Positions 1-6,673 are shown, numbered from the stretch's first letter. The stretch is DNA of 17,787 nucleotides from an uncultured Faecalibacterium sp. (GCA_934561485.1 CAKTGS010000039.1:1-17787), one strand, 5' to 3'. Notes: generated from the letters alone by a model not told the origin. A program made the numbers and translations.

Positions 1-73
1 TGACGTGGCCAAGTGGTAAGGCAAGGGTCTGCAAAACCCTCATCCACCAGTTCAAATCTGGTCGTCACCTCCA
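1..73 (+). tRNA. tRNA-Cys(GCA), 5' end cut by window edge
   Basis: A cloverleaf is readable: D-arm with GGCCAAGTGGTAAGGC, an anticodon stem GGGT/ACCC enclosing the loop CTGCAAA (anticodon GCA, cysteine), and a T-arm ACCAG-TTCAAAT-CTGGT. The 3' acceptor strand CGTCACC is followed by discriminator T and an encoded CCA. The 5' acceptor strand would be GGTGACG, so about two bases lie outside the window. A terminator follows within 10 bases, so this is probably the last gene of its transcript. Confidence 0.95.
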
Positions 74-80
74 AAAGGTT

Positions 81-109
81 CCCGGAAGCTTCGGCTTCCG
101 GGATTTTTT
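81..109 (+). terminator. Intrinsic terminator after tRNA-Cys
   Basis: A perfect 9-bp stem CCCGGAAGC/GCTTCCGGG (81-89/94-102) with a TTCG tetraloop is followed by A and six T residues. It ends the tRNA-Cys transcript. Confidence 0.93.
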
Positions 110-185
110 GTTGCTTTTTATTTTGCAAGCGCATATCCCCTGCGATTTCCGAAAAATTACAGAAGTCATCCGCTTCACGGGATGG

Positions 186-416
186 GCCGCTCCTGGGAAG
201 CGGCATCAGCTGCTGCCAGCCTTCGGCTGTCGCGCAGCGACTTCAGACCGGAGAAACGAAAAAAGCGCAGAGATAGTGCCGAAGGCACAGCTACAAGCTT
301 TTTTTGCTTCGACCTCTTCTTTGGGATTATCAAGGGCGAGCAGCCCTTGATTCGTGGGTCCAGCGCGTCGAAATCGCTGGTGGTTTTCTGGTTCTCTTTT
401 GCCATCAAAAGAGAAC
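186..416. repeat. Hairpin-rich non-coding element upstream of recG (possible dispersed repeat or structured RNA)
   Basis: This gene-free stretch contains seven perfect inverted repeats in a row: GCCGCT/AGCGGC (186-191/199-204), CAGCC-TTC-GGCTG (217-229), GTCGC-GCA-GCGAC (229-241), GTGCC-GAA-GGCAC (276-288), TCAAGGGC/GCCCTTGA (330-337/343-350), CCAGCG/CGCTGG (360-365/375-380) and an 11-bp stem GTTCTCTTTTG/CAAAAGAGAAC (391-401/406-416) with loop CCAT. Short reading frames cross it on both strands, but they cover the same hairpins and lack convincing RBSs, so I do not call genes. The layout resembles intergenic repeat units of gut Ruminococcaceae, but copy number cannot be judged from one window. 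None of the hairpins is followed by a clear T-run on plus. Confidence 0.6.
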
Positions 417-435
417 ATATCCAGTGGTGCGTCCA

Positions 436-464
436 TTGCTTCCTCCCCTTTGCCGTGCTACAAT
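436..464 (+). promoter_or_regulatory. Sigma-A promoter of recG
   Basis: TTGCTT (436-441), a 17-bp spacer and TACAAT (459-464) lie 34 bases before the recG start codon, giving a short leader that contains the RBS AAGGAG. Confidence 0.75.
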
Positions 465-497
465 GGGGATACTATACGCAAAAAGGAGCTGAACACC

Positions 498-2558
498 ATG
501 CCTGCCGAAGCCCGCACCACCCTGACGCCGGATACCCCGGTGCGCTACCTGAAAGGGGTCGGCCCCAAAACTGCCGAACGGTTCGAGAAGCTGGGCATCG
601 TCACGCTGGCGGACCTGCTCTGCCATTACCCCCGCCGCTACATCGACTTTACAAAGACCTTCTCCATTGCCGAAGCCCCTGCCGACACCGAATGCGTGGT
701 GAAAGCTGAAGTGTTCGCCAAGCCCGGGGGACGCATTCTGCCGGGCGGACGGCGCATGGAGCGCATCACCGCCGGAGATGATGTGTCCGGGCTGGAGATC
801 ACCTGGTTCAACAACCCTTACGCCGCCCAGAAACTGGAGATCGGGCAGGAATACTATTTTCAGGGCATCGTCACCGGCGGGATGCTGCGCCGCCAGATGG
901 TCAACCCGCTGGTGCGCACCGCCGCGCAGATCCAGGCTGCCCCCTTTGAGGCCGTGTATCCCCAGACCGATGGCCTTTCCAGCACCGCCATTGCCAAATG
1001 CGTGCGGCAGCTGCTGCCCCATGCCGAGCTGCTGCCCGACCCTCTGCCCGAGGAGATGCGCCGCAAATACCGCCTGCTTTCCAAGGCAGATGCCGTGCGG
1101 GCCATTCACTGCCCCGCCACGGAGGATGACGCCTATGCGGCCCGGCGGCGGCTGATCTACGAGGAGCTTCTGGTGCTGCAGCTTGGCATCGGCCGCATGA
1201 AGAACCGCGGGGCGGCTGCCACCGGTGCCCCCATGCAGCAGGCCGACCCTGCCCCGTTCTGGCAGAGCCTGCCCTTCTCCCCCACCGGTGCCCAGCGCCG
1301 GGCTGTGGACGAGATTTTAGCCGACATGGCGGGCGAAACTTCTATGAACCGCCTGCTGCAGGGCGATGTGGGCAGCGGCAAAACGCTGGTAGCCGCTGCC
1401 GCCATCTGGGCCTGCATCCGGGCCGGATACCAGGCGGCCCTGCTGGCCCCCACCGAGATCCTGGCCGCCCAGCACGCCGAAAGCCTCAACCGCCTGCTGG
1501 CCCCCTTTGGGATGCGGGTGGCTCTGCTGACCGGTGGCATGAGGGCCGCCGCCCGGCGCACCACCCTGGCCGCCATCCGGAACGATGAAGCGGACCTCAT
1601 CGTGGGCACCCACGCCATCCTCAGCGAGGGCGTGGAGTTTGCCCGGCTGGGGCTGGCCGTGATTGATGAACAGCACCGCTTTGGGGTGCGCCAGCGCGGA
1701 ATGCTGGCCGAAAAAGCCGCAAACCCTCACCTGCTGGTCATGAGCGCTACCCCCATTCCCCGCACGCTGGGCCTGCTCATCTACGGCGACCTGGACATTT
1801 CCATTCTGGACGAGCTGCCCCCCGGCCGCACCCCGGTCAAAACCCGGTGCATCACCGGAAAAAAGCGGCGGGACCTCTATCATTTTCTCGATCAGGAGAT
1901 CGGCCGGGGACGGCAGGTGTATCTGGTGTGCCCCGCCATCGAGGATACCCCGGACGGCGGACTGAATGCCGTGAAGTCCTACTACGAGGACATTGCCAAA
2001 ACCCTGCTGCCGGACCGCCGGGTCGGGCTGATGCACGGCAAACTCAAGCCCAAAGAAAAGGCCGCCGTGATGGAGGACTTCAAGGAGGGGCGGCTGGATG
2101 CGCTGGTGTCCACCACGGTGATCGAGGTAGGTGTGGATGTGCCCAACGCCAGCGTGATGGTGATCGAAAACGCAGAGCGCTACGGCCTGAGTGCCCTGCA
2201 CCAGCTGCGCGGCCGGGTGGGGCGCGGTGCCGCCGAGAGCTGGTGCTTCCTCGTCAGCGACAACGGCAGTGAAAATGTCCAAAAGCGGCTGAAATTTTTG
2301 TGCAGCACCACCGATGGCTTCGCAGTGGCCCAGTACGACCTGGAGACCCGCGGCCCCGGCGACTTTTTCGGCAGCCGCCAGCACGGCCTGCCCACCCTGC
2401 AGATCGCCGACCTGATGAACGACACCCGCACCCTCCACGCCGCCCAGAGCGAGGCGCTGGCCCTGCTGGCCGCAGACCCGCTGTTGGCAAAACCCGAACA
2501 TGCCCTGCTGGCACAGCAGGTGCAGCAGATGTTCGACAAAGCCGGGGCGATGAATTGA
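498..2558 (+). CDS. recG: ATP-dependent DNA helicase RecG
   Basis: RecG is a superfamily 2 double-stranded DNA translocase that remodels stalled replication forks and Holliday junctions in the cytoplasm. The 686-residue product matches the usual family length. The N-terminal part (about 1-240) carries the helix-hairpin-helix-like VRYLKGVGPKTAERFEKLG and the OB-fold wedge region. The helicase core follows: Walker A GDVGSGKT (289-296), APTEILAAQH (Ia), DEQHRFGVRQR (motif II, from 390), SATPIPRTL (III), STTVIEVGVDVPNA (V) and QLRGRVGRG (VI, from 569). The C-terminal part has the DLETRGPGDFFGSRQHG signature typical of RecG. The ATG at 498 has AAGGAG seven bases upstream and begins the conserved region; the frame stays open back to 354, but that stretch overlaps the promoter and hairpin element. 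The gene appears monocistronic. Confidence 0.97.
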   Translation: MPAEARTTLTPDTPVRYLKGVGPKTAERFEKLGIVTLADLLCHYPRRYIDFTKTFSIAEAPADTECVVKAEVFAKPGGRILPGGRRMERITAGDDVSGLEITWFNNPYAAQKLEIGQEYYFQGIVTGGMLRRQMVNPLVRTAAQIQAAPFEAVYPQTDGLSSTAIAKCVRQLLPHAELLPDPLPEEMRRKYRLLSKADAVRAIHCPATEDDAYAARRRLIYEELLVLQLGIGRMKNRGAAATGAPMQQADPAPFWQSLPFSPTGAQRRAVDEILADMAGETSMNRLLQGDVGSGKTLVAAAAIWACIRAGYQAALLAPTEILAAQHAESLNRLLAPFGMRVALLTGGMRAAARRTTLAAIRNDEADLIVGTHAILSEGVEFARLGLAVIDEQHRFGVRQRGMLAEKAANPHLLVMSATPIPRTLGLLIYGDLDISILDELPPGRTPVKTRCITGKKRRDLYHFLDQEIGRGRQVYLVCPAIEDTPDGGLNAVKSYYEDIAKTLLPDRRVGLMHGKLKPKEKAAVMEDFKEGRLDALVSTTVIEVGVDVPNASVMVIENAERYGLSALHQLRGRVGRGAAESWCFLVSDNGSENVQKRLKFLCSTTDGFAVAQYDLETRGPGDFFGSRQHGLPTLQIADLMNDTRTLHAAQSEALALLAADPLLAKPEHALLAQQVQQMFDKAGAMN

Positions 2559-2570
2559 AAATGACAAAAT

Positions 2571-2613
2571 GGCTGCTGCACTTTCGGCTAAAACGATGTG
2601 CAACAGCCCCTTT
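2571..2613. terminator. Bidirectional terminator between recG and the metallophosphoesterase
   Basis: GGCTG-c-TGCAC (2571-2581) pairs with GTGCA-a-CAGCC (2598-2608), with one opposed mismatch and a 16-base loop. T-rich runs flank it on both strands (CCTTTGTT on plus, ATTTTGTCATTTT on minus), which suits two convergent genes. The U-tracts are interrupted, so efficiency is uncertain. Confidence 0.6.
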
Positions 2614-2614
2614 G

Positions 2615-3310
2615 TTATTTGCGTTTGGAAAGCTTTGCGTGCCGGTCCCCCATGGGGATCGCATCGCAGAACACGCAGCGACTCTTGGTGGAAAGCGCCA
2701 CGTCCTTGTGGTAGCAGCCAAAGAACCATTTTTCATAGGTCAGCTTCAACAAAATTTTGTCCAGAAAACTGTGCAGCTGGTTGGTCTCCCCCACGGCCAA
2801 TGCGGTAAAATCCAAAAATCTGCTTGGCGCATCGTGGGTCAGCACATAATCTACCGTGTAGCCACGGGCTTCCAGGTTCTGCTCGCAGAAAGCATATTCT
2901 TCCTCGGAGGGCATTTCTTCCTTCCACCAGTTCACGCCCGGTTCCCGGTCCTCTTTGTCCGAGCTTTCGGCCCCGCCAAAGCAAAGGTAGCTCTTGCCTT
3001 CCAGTTCCAGCACACTGCCGCGGCACACATGGTACACATTGCCGCCCAGCGCCTGCACCCGCCCGCCAAAGCGCTCCTCAACGGGGTACTGTTTCAGCAG
3101 GTCGTAATTTTCATGGCTGCCATCCAGAAACAGCAGCGTATACGGGCGCTTGCGCAGCCAGTCCAGCCGCTTGCGCTCTTCCGCACTGCCGTCCCACACA
3201 AACCCGAAGTCTCCCAGCACCACTACAATATCCCGCTTGCCCAGCCAGCGCAGCCTGCCATGCTTGAAGCGGTCCAGCTCGCCGTGTGTGTCGCCTGTAA
3301 GATATACCAT
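2615..3310 (-). CDS. Small calcineurin-like metallophosphoesterase
   Basis: This is a predicted cytoplasmic phosphoesterase of the calcineurin-like fold; the substrate is unknown. The 231-residue protein shows the metal-binding motifs in order: GDTHGE (D7, H9), GDFGFVW (D34), GSHEN (H66, N68), LTHDAP (H159) and FGCYHKD (H201). In the last motif the usual first histidine of GHxH is replaced by Cys199. The remaining ligands look intact, so a working enzyme is still likely. The ATG at 3310 is preceded by AGGAAGG; an upstream in-frame extension exists but lacks family similarity and would overlap the divergent promoter region. It is convergent with recG and divergent from the carboxypeptidase-like gene. 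Proteins of this type are common in Firmicute chromosomes and prophages. Confidence 0.85.
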   Translation of the reverse strand: MVYLTGDTHGELDRFKHGRLRWLGKRDIVVVLGDFGFVWDGSAEERKRLDWLRKRPYTLLFLDGSHENYDLLKQYPVEERFGGRVQALGGNVYHVCRGSVLELEGKSYLCFGGAESSDKEDREPGVNWWKEEMPSEEEYAFCEQNLEARGYTVDYVLTHDAPSRFLDFTALAVGETNQLHSFLDKILLKLTYEKWFFGCYHKDVALSTKSRCVFCDAIPMGDRHAKLSKRK

Positions 3311-3365
3311 TGCCCTTCCTTCCTGCCGATGGCGCAAAGTGCCCCGCGCAAAACGCACAAAGCCC

Positions 3366-3394
3366 TTGTAACGCCCCGGCAAACCTGTTATTAT
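3366..3394 (+). promoter_or_regulatory. Sigma-A promoter of the carboxypeptidase-like gene
   Basis: TTGTAA (3366-3371) and TATTAT (3389-3394) are separated by 17 bp. They lie about 105 bases upstream of the start codon at 3499, in the region divergent with the metallophosphoesterase. I found no clear promoter for the minus-strand gene in the same interval. Confidence 0.6.
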
Positions 3395-3498
3395 AAGGTA
3401 TACAGCCTTTGGCTGGTCTGTCTGCTTTTTCCGGCCGCGCGCCCGGTGCGGGGCACGGCATTGATTATATAGTATCGCTTTTTGAAGGAATTGTCCAC

Positions 3499-4839
3499 AT
3501 GAAACGTATTTTTGCTCTGTTTGTGTCGTTTGCCCTGCTGCTGGGCTGCCTTGTTCTGCCCGCCGGGGCCATGTTCGACCCCAGCCCGGTCTACCAGATG
3601 CAGGCCGCCAGCGCCTACATCGTCAACACCGATACCAACATCATCGTGTACGATAAAGACAGCACCCGGCAGGTATCTGCCGGAGGCCTGACCAAATATA
3701 TGACCATTGCCCTGGTGCTGACCAACTATGCCGACCAGCTGGACAACACCTTCCAGATGCCCTTTGCCATCTCGGATTATGTGTACAACACCAACAACGC
3801 CGACATGCGCTCCAACGAGACCTTTACCTACCGCGAAGCACTGTATGCCATGCTGACCCGCAACGCCAACGAAGCTGCCATGGGTCTGGCCTACAGCCTG
3901 TCCGGCGGAGATCTGGCCGGCTGGGTCAGCCAGATGAACACCCTCTCCCAGCGCATCGGCACCACGGGCAGCACCTGGACGGATGCCTGCGGCATCGACA
4001 GCGGCAACGTAACCACCGCTGTGGACATGTACCTGATCCTGCGCTACCTGATGCAGTTTGACGCTTTTGTGCAGGTGTCCGGCACAGCCACCTTTTCTAT
4101 GCCCGCCAAAGAAAAGCATTCGGCCCCCTCGGTGCTGGTCAGCCAGAATCTGGCCCTGAACAAAACCAGCGGCGGCGGCTACTACCGCAGCGCAATGCAG
4201 GGCGGCATGTGCGATGTGACCGGCTTTAAAAACGACAGCGGCACCCAGAGCTATGTTTCCTGGGCCAACAAAAACGGTGCCACCTATATCTTCTGCGTGA
4301 TGGAAAGCCCCGACACCTGCGACACGCTGGGCTATTCCAACCGCCGCCCCGCCCTGTTTGAGACCGTAAAGCTCATGGACTGGGTGTTTGACAGCTTTTC
4401 CATCCAGGCCGCTCTGGACACCGACCTGGCTCTGGCCGAAATTCCGGTGAAGTATTCCTCCGACACCGACACCCTGCAGCTGTACCCGGACGACAACATG
4501 ATGACCCTTCTGCCTTCCACCGGAGATGGCTCTGTGACCCAGAAATACTTCCACCTGCCGGACTACGTGTGCGCCCCCATCCAGCAGGGCGATGTGGTGG
4601 GCACTGTGGAGCTGAAACTGGCCGGTGAAACCATTGGCGTGGTGAACCTGGTGGCCGGGCAGGACGTGAGCCAGAACGCCCTGCTGCTTACGGTGGCCAA
4701 GATCCGGGAATTTCTTGGCAGCCTGTACCTCAAGGTGGTTATTGTGCTCAGCGTGCTGTGCGCCGCCGTTTATGGCCTGTGGGTGCTGATCAACACCTGG
4801 AACCGCCGCCGTCCCACCAAAAAGATCCGCCGCCGCTGA
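3499..4839 (+). CDS. D-alanyl-D-alanine carboxypeptidase (peptidase S11) family protein, probable pseudoenzyme
   Basis: The 446-residue protein has a signal peptide (MKRIFALFVSFALLLGCLVLPAGA), a penicillin-binding S11 fold (about 30-300), a PBP5 C-terminal-like beta region (about 320-400), one transmembrane helix (about 410-432) and a basic tail (NRRRPTKKIRRR). That is the layout of DacA-type enzymes, which trim the pentapeptide of peptidoglycan at the outer membrane face. All three catalytic motifs differ from canonical: SxxK reads GLTK (Gly63, Lys66), SxN reads NAN (122-124), and KTG reads VTG (240-242). With the nucleophilic serine missing it should not catalyse D,D-carboxypeptidation. A structural or peptidoglycan-binding role is inferred. 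The ATG at 3499 follows GAAGGA by nine bases; earlier in-frame codons lack a signal peptide. A lipobox-like LLGC ends at Cys17, but the hydrophobic stretch continues, so I favour an ordinary signal peptide. Confidence 0.85.
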   Translation: MKRIFALFVSFALLLGCLVLPAGAMFDPSPVYQMQAASAYIVNTDTNIIVYDKDSTRQVSAGGLTKYMTIALVLTNYADQLDNTFQMPFAISDYVYNTNNADMRSNETFTYREALYAMLTRNANEAAMGLAYSLSGGDLAGWVSQMNTLSQRIGTTGSTWTDACGIDSGNVTTAVDMYLILRYLMQFDAFVQVSGTATFSMPAKEKHSAPSVLVSQNLALNKTSGGGYYRSAMQGGMCDVTGFKNDSGTQSYVSWANKNGATYIFCVMESPDTCDTLGYSNRRPALFETVKLMDWVFDSFSIQAALDTDLALAEIPVKYSSDTDTLQLYPDDNMMTLLPSTGDGSVTQKYFHLPDYVCAPIQQGDVVGTVELKLAGETIGVVNLVAGQDVSQNALLLTVAKIREFLGSLYLKVVIVLSVLCAAVYGLWVLINTWNRRRPTKKIRRR

Positions 4840-4875
4840 ATCGCCATTTCCTCCCCGCAGCACCTGAACCGATGC

Positions 4876-4914
4876 AAAAACACCCCGGAAGCCTTTGTGC
4901 TTCCGGGGTGTTTT
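4876..4914. terminator. Bidirectional terminator shared by the carboxypeptidase-like gene and tRNA-Gln
   Basis: A perfect stem AACACCCCGGAAGC/GCTTCCGGGGTGTT (4879-4892/4899-4912) has a six-base loop. It is flanked by TTTT on plus and by an A-run on the other side that gives a T-run on minus. It lies directly against the 3' CCA of the minus-strand tRNA-Gln. Confidence 0.9.
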
Positions 4915-4987
4915 GGTTGCGCCAGCAGGAGTCGAACCTACGATGGGGGAGTCAAAGTCCCCTGCCTTACCGCTTGGCGATGGCGCA
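4914..4987 (-). tRNA. tRNA-Gln(TTG)
   Basis: Read on minus, the acceptor stem TGCGCCA/TGGCGCA pairs perfectly over seven bp and is followed by discriminator A and encoded CCA (4914-4916 on plus). The D-arm is GCC-AAGCGGTAA-GGC, the anticodon arm GGGGA-CTTTGAC-TCCCC gives anticodon TTG, and the T-arm is GTAGG-TTCGACT-CCTGC with one G-T wobble. U at position 1 is usual for glutamine tRNAs. The gene is complete at 74 bases. No good promoter is visible upstream of its 5' end. Confidence 0.95.
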
Positions 4988-5165
4988 TTATCGTTATTTT
5001 TCTTTGTTTTGAATCATCAGGTCTCCTGATTGGCCACCTTATGATCTCAAATTCAGCAGAAATCATGCATGCTTTCAGAAGATTACTATGTTATTTTAAC
5101 TGAACATTTGCATTGTGTCAAGACGATTCGCTCTAAATTCTGCCCAAATGGCCGCCTTATCATAA
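4988..5165. other. AT-rich intergenic stretch behind the tRNA-Gln 5' end
   Basis: No gene is supported here. Base composition drops to AT-rich immediately after the tRNA-Gln 5' end and stays so through the islet. A small hairpin ATCAGG-TCT-CCTGAT sits near 5017-5031 and a palindrome CCTTATCATAAGG at 5155-5167. I searched the minus strand for a -35/-10 pair that could drive tRNA-Gln and found none with good spacing. Confidence 0.5.
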
Positions 5166-5206
5166 GGCTGCCGCATCCAGCGTTATGCTGATGCAGCAGC
5201 CTTTTT
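5166..5206 (+). terminator. Terminator-like hairpin downstream of the XRE gene
   Basis: GGCTGCCGCATC (5166-5177) pairs with GATGCAGCAGCC (5190-5201) with one mismatch, followed by TTTTT on plus. In the minus direction, the direction of the adjacent XRE gene, the U-tract is only TTAT. The hairpin therefore favours plus-strand termination, although no plus-strand gene ends here. Its left arm also pairs with an upstream segment (5151-5159). Confidence 0.6.
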
Positions 5207-5209
5207 GTC

Positions 5210-5500
5210 TTATTCCTCTTCTTTTCGCTCTGTGATATACGAAATCAAATCATACACCAGCCGCTTTTCCTGTTCGTTCATGCCGCGCAGCACGACCTGT
5301 TCCTGCGATTCAAGCCCTAAAATATCGTCTGTTGTTGTATGGAACAGCTGTGCAAGGGCTATCAAGTATTGCGCTGTCGGTGCAGAAAGCTCCATTTCCC
5401 AAGCGTTGACACTGGCGCGCGTAACGCCCAGCTTACGAGCAAGGGCAGCTTGTGAAAGCCCGGCATTCTCCCGAAGACGCTTGATGTTGTCTGAAATCAT
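5210..5500 (-). CDS. XRE-family helix-turn-helix transcriptional regulator
   Basis: The 96-residue cytoplasmic DNA-binding protein has a lambda-repressor-like HTH over residues 1-60: IKRLRENAGLSQAALARKLG, then VTRASVNAWE as the recognition helix region, then LIALAQLFHTTTDDILGL. A charged C-terminal helix follows (about 70-96) and may serve dimerisation. I start at the ATG at 5500 because AGGAAGG lies eight bases upstream; a GTG at 5509 is in frame but sits on that RBS. The gene is divergent from the lipoprotein operon. The shared interval contains a nested palindrome covering this gene's likely -10 (TATAGT on minus, 5527-5532) and bordering the -35 of the operon. This points to an autoregulated local regulator of the operon; whether it represses or activates cannot be told from sequence. 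Confidence 0.88.
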   Translation of the reverse strand: MISDNIKRLRENAGLSQAALARKLGVTRASVNAWEMELSAPTAQYLIALAQLFHTTTDDILGLESQEQVVLRGMNEQEKRLVYDLISYITERKEEE

Positions 5501-5526
5501 GTTGTTCACCTTCCTGCATCTACTTT

Positions 5527-5568
5527 ACTATACAGCCTTGGATATTAAATTATCCAAATCTGTATAGT
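5527..5568. promoter_or_regulatory. Nested palindromic operator between XRE gene and lipoprotein operon
   Basis: Outer arms ACTATACAG (5527-5535) and CTGTATAGT (5560-5568) are perfect 9-bp inverted repeats. Inside them, TTGGATA (5538-5544) and TATCCAA (5551-5557) form a second perfect 7-bp repeat around TTAAAT. The right edge is four bases from the -35 of the operon promoter. The half-site TGGATATT recurs at 5609-5616, just past the -10. The likely ligand is the adjacent XRE protein. Confidence 0.8.
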
Positions 5569-5572
5569 TTTG

Positions 5573-5601
5573 TTGACATTCAGTCAGGTAAAGCGTACAA
5601 T
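5573..5601 (+). promoter_or_regulatory. Near-consensus sigma-A promoter of the lipoprotein operon
   Basis: TTGACA (5573-5578, exact consensus), a 17-bp spacer and TACAAT (5596-5601) form the best promoter in the window. Transcription should start near 5608 and the start codon is at 5647. Such a strong core next to a palindromic operator suggests control by repression. Confidence 0.9.
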
Positions 5602-5646
5602 GAACCTATGGATATTCACCTCAAAGGAAAGGAAAGGAATCATGAC

Positions 5647-6654
5647 ATGAACCGAAAAATTGCTCTGGCGGTCGGCTCAACATTTTTATGTGTGAGCATT
5701 CTTTCTGGGTGTGCTTCAACCAGCCCTGTTGACAAATATCTTCGCTCTTTTGATAAGGGAGACAGTGAAGCAGCATCTCAGATTTACAGCGAAGAGATCA
5801 AGGACAGCAGCGAGGATAAAGAAGCTCTGCAGACAAAGCTGAAAGAACGCATGGATTCTATCTATGAAGATTTCAAAGCCGGCAAAATCACATCTGATGA
5901 AGCCAAAGAGAAGCTGAAAGACTATAAAGAGTACGACACTTCTTCAGTCTACGCATTCACGACCATCAACAAAGTGACTGCTCTTCAAAAGTCGAAAGAT
6001 GCCTATTCTGCTGCGGAAAAAGCAGAAAATGATGGCAATATAGCGGATGCCATTACGAATTATAAAAATGTTATTGAGGATGACCCAAATCATGAAACCG
6101 CACAGGCAAAGGTTTTGCAATTAGGCGAAACCTATACCGAAACCATGAAAGCCCAGGCACAGCAAGAGGCAGATTCAAAAGATTATGACAGCGCAATCAG
6201 TACCATCAACACGTTGTCTGACGTTGTTGGCAATACGGATGAGCTGAAAGCCCTTGCTCTGCAATACAGCGAACTAAAGAACTATCAATATATCAAGGTT
6301 GTTTGTACTGATAAAGGGCAATTACCTAAAAACACCGACAAATGGCGATTCAGCAACTATGCGACTTTTGTTTTTGAATTGACCAACAACAGTGACAAAC
6401 CCATCAAGGGCGTGCAAGGCACCCTGCATATCAACGACCTGTTTGGCTCCAAAATCATGGATGTAGGGTGCAATTTCACCGGCCACACCATTCAGCCAAA
6501 TGAAACATATGTAAATAGCGATTTGACGCTTGAAATCAATGAGTTTATTGATACGGACATGAAAGTTTACAACGAGGATTATTCTGACTTGAATTTCGAG
6601 TATGAACCCACTGCTATCGTCTTTACAGATGGAACCAGCGTAACAATGTCTTAA
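5647..6654 (+). CDS. Secreted lipoprotein with TPR-like helices and a C-terminal beta domain, function unknown
   Basis: The 335-residue product starts with a lipoprotein signal: basic MNRK, a hydrophobic stretch and lipobox LSGC (Cys22), so it should be tethered to the outer face of the membrane. Residues 28-115 are charged and helical. Residues 119-150 read as a tetratricopeptide unit (AAEKAENDGNIADAITNYK, then VIEDDPN), and a second helical pair follows to about 210. Residues 235-330 look like a beta-sandwich of the FxLYD/DUF4352 type (FVFELTNNSDKPIKGVQGTL, TIQPNETY). I do not recognise a specific function. The ATG at 5647 follows the purine-rich RBS AAGGAAAGGAAAGGAA; an ATG at 5608 is in frame but coincides with the predicted transcription start. 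It is the first gene of an operon with the secreted protein 19 bases downstream. Base composition is AT-richer than the flanks, suggesting acquisition. Confidence 0.88.
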   Translation: MNRKIALAVGSTFLCVSILSGCASTSPVDKYLRSFDKGDSEAASQIYSEEIKDSSEDKEALQTKLKERMDSIYEDFKAGKITSDEAKEKLKDYKEYDTSSVYAFTTINKVTALQKSKDAYSAAEKAENDGNIADAITNYKNVIEDDPNHETAQAKVLQLGETYTETMKAQAQQEADSKDYDSAISTINTLSDVVGNTDELKALALQYSELKNYQYIKVVCTDKGQLPKNTDKWRFSNYATFVFELTNNSDKPIKGVQGTLHINDLFGSKIMDVGCNFTGHTIQPNETYVNSDLTLEINEFIDTDMKVYNEDYSDLNFEYEPTAIVFTDGTSVTMS

Positions 6655-6673
6655 CCAAAAGGAGTTTGCAAAA

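Noticed and set aside
175..436. Two overlapping minus-strand frames of about 77 codons upstream of recG
   Set aside because: They cover the same run of perfect hairpins in different frames and lack convincing RBSs, so the inverted repeats rather than coding explain the sequence.
354..497. Extended N-terminus for RecG
   Set aside because: It would cover the promoter at 436-464 and part of the hairpin element, and shows no RecG similarity; the ATG at 498 has a good RBS.
1317..2729. 470-codon minus-strand frame opposite recG
   Set aside because: Overlaps conserved helicase motifs and the convergent metallophosphoesterase; no motif of its own.
3499..3549. Lipoprotein assignment for the carboxypeptidase-like protein (LLGC at Cys17)
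   Set aside because: The hydrophobic segment continues past the cysteine to an AGA signal peptidase I site, and the protein already has a C-terminal membrane anchor as usual for DacA-type proteins.
3391..4863. 490-codon minus-strand frame opposite the carboxypeptidase-like gene
   Set aside because: Antisense shadow of a gene with signal peptide, fold and RBS on plus; the frame runs through a terminator and has no domain.
5501..5509. GTG start at 5509 for the XRE regulator
   Set aside because: The GTG overlaps the AGGAAGG RBS that is correctly spaced for the ATG at 5500.
5608..5646. Start codon at 5608 for the lipoprotein
   Set aside because: It falls on the predicted transcription start with no RBS, and would place 13 charged residues before the lipoprotein signal.
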